A stretch of DNA of 64,000 nucleotides from Streptomyces cyanogenus (GTDB lineage Bacteria; Actinomycetota; Actinomycetes; Streptomycetales; Streptomycetaceae), in the NCBI RefSeq assembly GCF_017526105.1, contig NZ_CP071839.1, forward strand, positions 3,214,501-3,278,500, written 5' to 3'. Below, piece after piece: positions 59,678 through 64,000 of this stretch. How positions within the stretch are numbered: the first letter of the stretch is position 1; each line of letters starts with the position of its first letter. Made by a program: the position numbers and the translations under genes. The notes below the pieces were generated by a model. That model was not told the origin of the DNA. It worked only from the letters and a program-made list of their open reading frames with translations, and did no database searches.

Positions 59678-61056
59678 CCCTCGTCACTGATCCCACGCAT
59701 CCCACCGATCCCACGGATCCCACGGATCACAGCGATCTCAGTGATTTCACGGCAACGGAGGCGCCCGCGCGTGCGCCGCACCCGCTGCGCGCCGAGGCCG
59801 TACGCGGCTTCGCGCCCTGGGCCGGGGCGGCGGTGCTGACGGCGTTCGGCGCGATGCTCGCCGGCACGGCGGACCGCTGGCAGGGCGGGTGGGCGGAGAC
59901 CGCCACCCAGGTGCACACGGCCATGCTGATCACCCTTCCGCTGGCCGCGGCGGCGGGCTGCTGGCAGGGCGGCCGGGAGCGGCGGCGCGGCACCGAGGAG
60001 CTGTGGCGTACGACCGTACGGCCGCCGCTGGCGCGCCTGCTCGCCCCGGCCCTGCCCGTCGCGCTCTGGGTGGCCGCCGGCTACCTGGTCACGGCGGCCC
60101 TGGCGCTGCTCGCCACCCGGCCCTACGCCCAGGGCGACCATCCGCACCTGGCCCTGCTTCCGGGGGACACGGTCGCCATGGCGGCGGGCGCGCTGGCCGG
60201 GCATGTGCTGGGCCGGGCCGTGCCCACCCGGCTGGCGGCCCCGCTGCTGGCGACGGCCGGGTACCTCGGGTTCGGCGTCCTGTCGGACGACGGCCCGGCC
60301 ATGAACCACCCGCTCAGTCCCGCCACTCCCCTCCTGGTCGGCCAGCTGCCGGTGTGGTGGCAGCCGTGGGCCATGGCGGTGTGGACCGGCGGACTGGCGT
60401 GCGCGGCCGCGCTGGCGTACGCGGCCCGGCGCCGGGTGACGGCGCTGCTGCCGCTGGCCGCCGCGCTGGCCGCGGGGGCGCTGCTGGTACAGGCCGGCGA
60501 CGGCCTGTGGCACACCGACCCGCTCGCCCGCCGGCAGGTGTGCGACACCTCCGGCACCCCGGCGGTGTGCGTGAACGCCCGGTACGCCGGGATGCTCCCG
60601 CAGGTCGGCGACGCCCTGTCGGGGGTCACGGGCAAGTTGGAGGGCGTGCGGAACCTGCCGGCGCGCTGGGCGGACCACGGCGGTGCCCTGCGCGGGGACG
60701 AGGCCCAGCTGCCGGCGATCACCCCGTTCGGCTGGTCGGCCGTGCGAGGGCGGCTGACCGATCCGGAGCAGTTCGCCTGGGAGGCCGTCGTCGCGCTCTC
60801 GGGGCGCGGCGACTGCTCCGAGGAGGCGGTGACCACCCGCGTACTGTGGGCGGACGACGCGGTGCAGTCGTACCTCGCGCCGAACGCCCTGCAGAAGAGC
60901 GGCAAGGTGCCCGGAAGCGGCCCTGCCGAGAAGCGCCGGATCCTCGCCACGCGGGCCAGGCTGGCCGGAATGGACGAACACCGCCGGCAGGAGTGGCTGT
61001 CGGCCTACTTCGCCGCGCGCGCCGGCTGTGACGCCAAGGGGGTGCCGGCCCTGTGA
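59674..61056 (+). CDS. ABC-cluster multi-pass membrane protein
   Basis: 460 aa. The N-terminus has a short THPTDPTDPTDHSDLSD repeat encoded by 9-bp units (about 59690-59745). Then come about six helices (WAGAAVLTAFGAMLAG; AMLITLPLAAAAGCWQ; LPVALWVAAGYLVTAALALL; AAPLLATAGYLGFGVL; WAMAVWTGGLACAAALAYAA; ALLPLAAALAAGALLV) and a C-terminal ~150-residue extracytoplasmic region with paired Cys (VCDTSGTPAVCVN). It is presumably the permease or an associated sensor for the ATPase. Overlaps neighbours at both ends. Not recognised beyond that. Confidence 0.75.
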   Translation: MTLVTDPTHPTDPTDPTDHSDLSDFTATEAPARAPHPLRAEAVRGFAPWAGAAVLTAFGAMLAGTADRWQGGWAETATQVHTAMLITLPLAAAAGCWQGGRERRRGTEELWRTTVRPPLARLLAPALPVALWVAAGYLVTAALALLATRPYAQGDHPHLALLPGDTVAMAAGALAGHVLGRAVPTRLAAPLLATAGYLGFGVLSDDGPAMNHPLSPATPLLVGQLPVWWQPWAMAVWTGGLACAAALAYAARRRVTALLPLAAALAAGALLVQAGDGLWHTDPLARRQVCDTSGTPAVCVNARYAGMLPQVGDALSGVTGKLEGVRNLPARWADHGGALRGDEAQLPAITPFGWSAVRGRLTDPEQFAWEAVVALSGRGDCSEEAVTTRVLWADDAVQSYLAPNALQKSGKVPGSGPAEKRRILATRARLAGMDEHRRQEWLSAYFAARAGCDAKGVPAL

Positions 61057-61655
61057 CCGGTCTGCTGCTGTACGCCCGCTCCCGCGCCCTCCCCGCCACC
61101 CTGGCCGCGCTGGCCGCGACGGCCGCCTTCGCGGTCTGGGCGGCCGGCCGGCTGGACGCCTACGTCGATCCCGACCGCCGGGTGCCGGTCGTCGCCATGG
61201 CGCCGCTGCTGGCGTCCGCGGTGATCGGAGCGAGCCTGTACACGCCCTCGGACGAGCTGGACCGCACGGCCGTACACCGCTGGTGGCCGCGCCGTCTGAC
61301 GCAGCTGGCCGGTCTTACCGCGCTGGCCGCCGTGCTGGTGACCCCGGCCGTGCTCGGCCATGCCGAGACCTTCGGCCCGCCCGCCGTGCTCCGCAACACC
61401 CTCGGCTGTACGGGCCTCACCGCGGCGGCGGCCGTACTCCTGGGCGCCCGCCTGAGCTGGCTCCCCGCGTTCGGCTACGTGACCGCCGTCTACCTGGGCT
61501 CCAACACGGCGCGCGGCCGGGCGGCGACGATCTGGGCGTGGCCGATGCAGCCGGGGGCGGCGCCGGGTGCGTGGGCGACGGCGGTGACGGCTTTCGTCCT
61601 GGGAGCCTCCCTGTACGCGGCACGCGGCGCCCGCCCGGAGGACGCCGGCGGCTAG
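61053..61655 (+). CDS. ABC-cluster membrane protein, six hydrophobic segments
   Basis: 200 aa. GTG start overlaps the previous stop (GTGA). Hydrophobic stretches include LPATLAALAATAAFAVWAAG, VVAMAPLLASAVIGASLY, QLAGLTALAAVLVTPAVLG, GLTAAAAVLLGARLSWLPAF and WATAVTAFVLGASLYAARG. Only loop motifs are seen, no catalytic ones. It completes a five-gene plus-strand unit (sigma, anti-sigma, ATPase, two membrane proteins) and may be a second transporter subunit. Confidence 0.72.
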   Translation: MTGLLLYARSRALPATLAALAATAAFAVWAAGRLDAYVDPDRRVPVVAMAPLLASAVIGASLYTPSDELDRTAVHRWWPRRLTQLAGLTALAAVLVTPAVLGHAETFGPPAVLRNTLGCTGLTAAAAVLLGARLSWLPAFGYVTAVYLGSNTARGRAATIWAWPMQPGAAPGAWATAVTAFVLGASLYAARGARPEDAGG

Positions 61656-61730
61656 GGCCGGGCCGGCCGGACCCGCCTGCACGCGTCGCACGGCCGCGAC
61701 CGCCCCGGACACACAACCGGCCCGGACCGA

Positions 61731-62267
61731 CTAGGCGGAGATACCGTCGATCCGGGCCAGAGCGTCATCCGCGCCGTAGGGCTGCAAGTACGGCAACCAG
61801 CGCGGGTCACGATGCCCCGTGCCGATGATCCGCCAGGCCAGTCCCGTCGGCGGAGCCGGTTTGTGCCGCAGTCGCCAGCCCAGCTCCACGAGGTGGCGGT
61901 CGGCCTTGACGTGGTTGCAGCGACGGCAGGACGCCACCACGTTGTCCCAGACGTGCTTGCCCCCGCGGCTGCGCGGGATGACGTGGTCGACGCTGGTTGC
62001 GACGCCACCGCAGTACATGCACCGGCCCCCGTCGCGTGCGAACAGCGCACGGCGGGTCAGAGGAACAGGCCCCCGGTAGGGGACCCGGACGAATCGCTTG
62101 AGCCGGACCACGCTGGGTGCGGGGAGGGTGACGGTTGCGCTGTGCATATAGGCGCCGGATTCCTCCAGGGAGACAGCCTTGTTCTCCAGGACGAGGACGA
62201 GCGCGCGGCGGAGCGGTACGACGCCGAGCGGCTCGTACGACGCGTTGAGGACCAGGACATGCGGCAC
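61731..62267 (-). CDS. HNH endonuclease
   Basis: 178 aa. GTG start with AAGGAGG 5 nt upstream. The N-terminus VPHVLVLNASYEPLGVVPLR is characteristic of a conserved actinobacterial HNH family. The C-terminal HNH motif has CMYCGGVATSVDHVIPRSRG, then WDNVVASCRRCNHVKADR, with two CxxC zinc pairs, the catalytic His and the Asn. Role unknown; it is near-universal in Streptomyces rather than phage-borne, which argues for housekeeping or repair. Monocistronic. Confidence 0.88.
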   Translation of the reverse strand: MPHVLVLNASYEPLGVVPLRRALVLVLENKAVSLEESGAYMHSATVTLPAPSVVRLKRFVRVPYRGPVPLTRRALFARDGGRCMYCGGVATSVDHVIPRSRGGKHVWDNVVASCRRCNHVKADRHLVELGWRLRHKPAPPTGLAWRIIGTGHRDPRWLPYLQPYGADDALARIDGISA

Positions 62268-62584
62268 GGGTGCCTCCTTGGGCGTCGGCGGCGCGTGGCT
62301 CGCGCCGGGACGAACTGCAGTCAGTCTCCCCTCATGCCTGGTGGAAGCGCCACCATGTCCCGGTAACGGGCTGGGAGTGTTTTCGACCACACCTGATTCA
62401 TCCCCCGGATCATGGCCGGTTCAAGCCCGCGTGAGCCGTGTCTCTCCTGCGCGCCTCCTGTGCGGATCGGCACGAGGCACTCACAATGCCCCGTTAGTGT
62501 GGTGGTCCTGTCCGTCCGGTGACCTTTTCGTGACCTTGACCGCCCCGCCGGTACGGACCGCGCAGCACCTGGGAGGTACCTGCC
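62268..62584. other. divergent intergenic region, HNH / MscS
   Basis: A 317-bp gap. It contains two direct GTGACCTT repeats 11 bp apart (62519 and 62530), a small GGTGG-AAGCG-CCACC hairpin near 62340, and GGAGG for the MscS gene. No further gene was recognised. Confidence 0.45.
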
Positions 62585-63697
62585 GTGTCGTCCCTGCCCG
62601 CCGCCCTCTTGGCCGCCGGTGCATCGCCGTCCCCGTCCCCGTCGCCGTCGGGCTCCACGGCCCCTGCCGTGCCGACGCTCCAGGACGCCCAGGAGAGCGC
62701 GACGAACGCGGCGAGCTGGGTCGAGCAGAACTGGTCCACGTGGCTCGCGATGGGGTTGCAGATCCTGCTGATCGTGGTCGTGGCGGTCGCGCTGCGCGCG
62801 GTGGTGCGGCGGGCGATCACCCAGCTGATCGAGCGGATGAACCGCTCCGCGCCGACCGTGGAGGGCGGTGCGCTGGGCGGGCTGCTGGTCAACGCCGAGC
62901 GGCGGCGGCAGCGGGCGGCGGCGATCGGTTCGGTGCTGCGGTCGGTGGCGAGCTTCCTGATCCTCGGCACCGCCGCGCTGATGGTGCTGGGCACCTTCAA
63001 GATCAACCTCGCGCCGCTGCTGGCCTCGGCCGGTGTGGCCGGTGTGGCGATCGGTTTCGGCGCGCGGAACCTGGTCACGGACTTCCTGTCCGGCGTCTTC
63101 ATGATCCTGGAGGACCAGTACGGCGTCGGGGACGTGATCGACGCGGGCGTGGCCACCGGCGAGGTGATCGAGGTCGGGCTGCGCGTGACCAAGCTGCGCG
63201 GTGACGGCGGGGAGATCTGGTACGTCCGCAACGGCGAGGTCAAGCGGATCGGCAACCTGTCGCAGGGCTGGGCGACGGCCGGGGTCGACGTGACCGTGAA
63301 GGCGAGCGAGGACCTGGACCGGGTCAAGGCCACGCTGGACGAGGTCGCCGAGAAGATGAGCAAGGAAGAGCCCTGGAACGAGCTGTTGTGGGGCTCGATC
63401 GAGGTGCTCGGCCTGGACTCGGTGCTGATCGACTCCATGGTGGTACGGGTCTCGGCCAGGACCATGCCCGGCAAGTCGGTCACCGTGGAGCGGGAACTGC
63501 GCTGGCGGATCAAGCGGGCGTTCGACGCGGCGAGCATCCGTATCGTCGGCGGCGCGACGGCCGTGGAGGACCAGGAGGACACCCCCGACCCGGCCGCCGC
63601 GGTAGCGGCTCCCTCGGCCTACTCCAACGCGGACTCCCCGCAGACGGCGGCGGCCTCCCCGATAGCCGCCCAGCGCCAGGCACCGCCCGGGAAGTAG
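62585..63697 (+). CDS. MscS-family mechanosensitive ion channel
   Basis: 370 aa. A Ser/Pro repeat (SPSPSPSPSGS) follows a short N-terminal segment; TM helices WLAMGLQILLIVVVAVALRA and SFLILGTAALMVLGTF lead to the pore helix LLASAGVAGVAIGFGARNLV, the MscS signature, then DFLSGVFMILEDQYGVGDVI. A cytoplasmic beta/alpha vestibule and a disordered Ala/Pro tail follow. It releases solutes on osmotic downshock. GTG start with GGAGG 8 nt upstream. Confidence 0.92.
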   Translation: MSSLPAALLAAGASPSPSPSPSGSTAPAVPTLQDAQESATNAASWVEQNWSTWLAMGLQILLIVVVAVALRAVVRRAITQLIERMNRSAPTVEGGALGGLLVNAERRRQRAAAIGSVLRSVASFLILGTAALMVLGTFKINLAPLLASAGVAGVAIGFGARNLVTDFLSGVFMILEDQYGVGDVIDAGVATGEVIEVGLRVTKLRGDGGEIWYVRNGEVKRIGNLSQGWATAGVDVTVKASEDLDRVKATLDEVAEKMSKEEPWNELLWGSIEVLGLDSVLIDSMVVRVSARTMPGKSVTVERELRWRIKRAFDAASIRIVGGATAVEDQEDTPDPAAAVAAPSAYSNADSPQTAAASPIAAQRQAPPGK

Positions 63698-63829
63698 CGG
63701 AACGGTTCGGCACGCACGTTCGAGTGAAGGGCGGGGCATTCCGGCGCACGGCGCGCACGGGGTGCCCCATCGTTCTGCCGGGGCGCCCGGCGTGGGCTTA
63801 GCCTGGCATCAGCGTGACGAGGAGAAGCG

Positions 63830-64000
63830 ATGAGCGCCGAACCGATCATGGAGCCGGTCATGACGCAGGTGGACCCCATCGACCTGTTGAGCACGTTCGA
63901 AAAGGCGTCGCCGATGCCGATTCGACCGGAGTACGTCGAGGGGACCGCCATGGTGCCGCCGCAAGCGAACGACGACCACAACCACGGCGCCGGGGAGCTG
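63830..64000 (+). CDS. Uma2-family (DUF820) putative nuclease, 5' end only
   Basis: 57 codons before the window ends. ATG with GAGGAGAAG just upstream. MSAEPIMEPVMTQVDPIDLL is followed by RPEYVEGTAMVPPQANDDHN then HGAG, which fits the start of a Uma2 domain (xExxxGxxxxxPxPxxxHN). Uma2 proteins have a PD-(D/E)xK-like fold, and Streptomyces encodes many. The catalytic residues lie beyond the window. Confidence 0.65.
   Translation, partial: MSAEPIMEPVMTQVDPIDLLSTFEKASPMPIRPEYVEGTAMVPPQANDDHNHGAGEL

Overview
The window is high-GC actinobacterial chromosome, almost certainly Streptomyces. Codon third positions are strongly G/C, GTG starts are common, ribosome binding sites are GGAGG-like, and the gene families are typical of the genus: a PQQ-propeller Ser/Thr kinase, a SpoIIE-type phosphatase, an Eis acetyltransferase, a mycothiol-linked nitroreductase, ECF sigma/anti-sigma pairs, a CGNR regulator and a TIGR03767-like phosphoesterase. 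No rRNA, tRNA, CRISPR array, insertion sequence or replication origin was seen. Most of it looks like stable core chromosome with small accessory patches.

Layout. 1-0.5 kb: scar of an actinomycete integrative element (truncated, internally deleted integrase plus a small CxxC protein). 0.7-9.7 kb: receptor-like Ser/Thr kinase, small membrane protein, acyltransferase, HD hydrolase, PP2C/SpoIIE phosphatase, Eis acetyltransferase, Nei/Fpg glycosylase and RpiB. 9.9-12.9 kb: GABA-type amino-acid permease and biotin transporter BioY, separated by about 0.9 kb of non-coding DNA with a 54-bp minisatellite. 13.1-19.5 kb: an organosulfonate module with a ROK regulator, SsuA/C/B-like ABC transporter, FMN monooxygenase and TauD-type dioxygenase. 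Two apparently leaderless short leader peptides sit ahead of the regulator and the transporter; the second ends in a Cys-rich run, which suggests cysteine-responsive attenuation.

19.6-27.0 kb: a second permease, then a divergent sugar/polyol locus (histidine phosphatase and FGGY kinase on the minus strand; DeoR regulator, 2-hydroxyacid dehydrogenase and a second FGGY kinase on the plus strand). 27.0-39.7 kb: Rv2466c-like nitroreductase, aminopeptidase N, an AbiEi/DUF559-like orphan, SGNH lipase, glycosyltransferase, class-C serine hydrolase, Tat-exported phosphoesterase, a Nudix/PNPOx/VOC group and a divergent CGNR regulator. 39.9-51.8 kb: a large secreted subtilase, an ECF sigma factor with its membrane partner, aspartate-semialdehyde dehydrogenase, a second aminopeptidase N, DUF1203, a small secreted Gly-rich peptide, and an EamA exporter divergent from a MarR regulator.

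51.8-54.6 kb: an FAD monooxygenase divergent from a TetR regulator. The gap between them is filled by an array of palindromic GTTGGCCAAC-like sites with an exact 14-bp pitch, the most striking non-coding structure in the window. 54.6-64 kb: MalQ translationally coupled to an upstream 81-aa repeat peptide, a second ECF sigma/anti-sigma pair leading into an ABC exporter cluster, an HNH nuclease, an MscS channel and the start of a Uma2-family gene.

Functional logic: nutrient capture and recycling (sulfonates, amino acids, biotin, peptides through two PepN enzymes and a subtilase), cell-surface signalling (kinase, phosphatase, two ECF systems) and four divergent regulator/target pairs (DeoR, CGNR, MarR, TetR), each with visible candidate operators. 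Function calls rest on motif recognition by eye; no database search was run.
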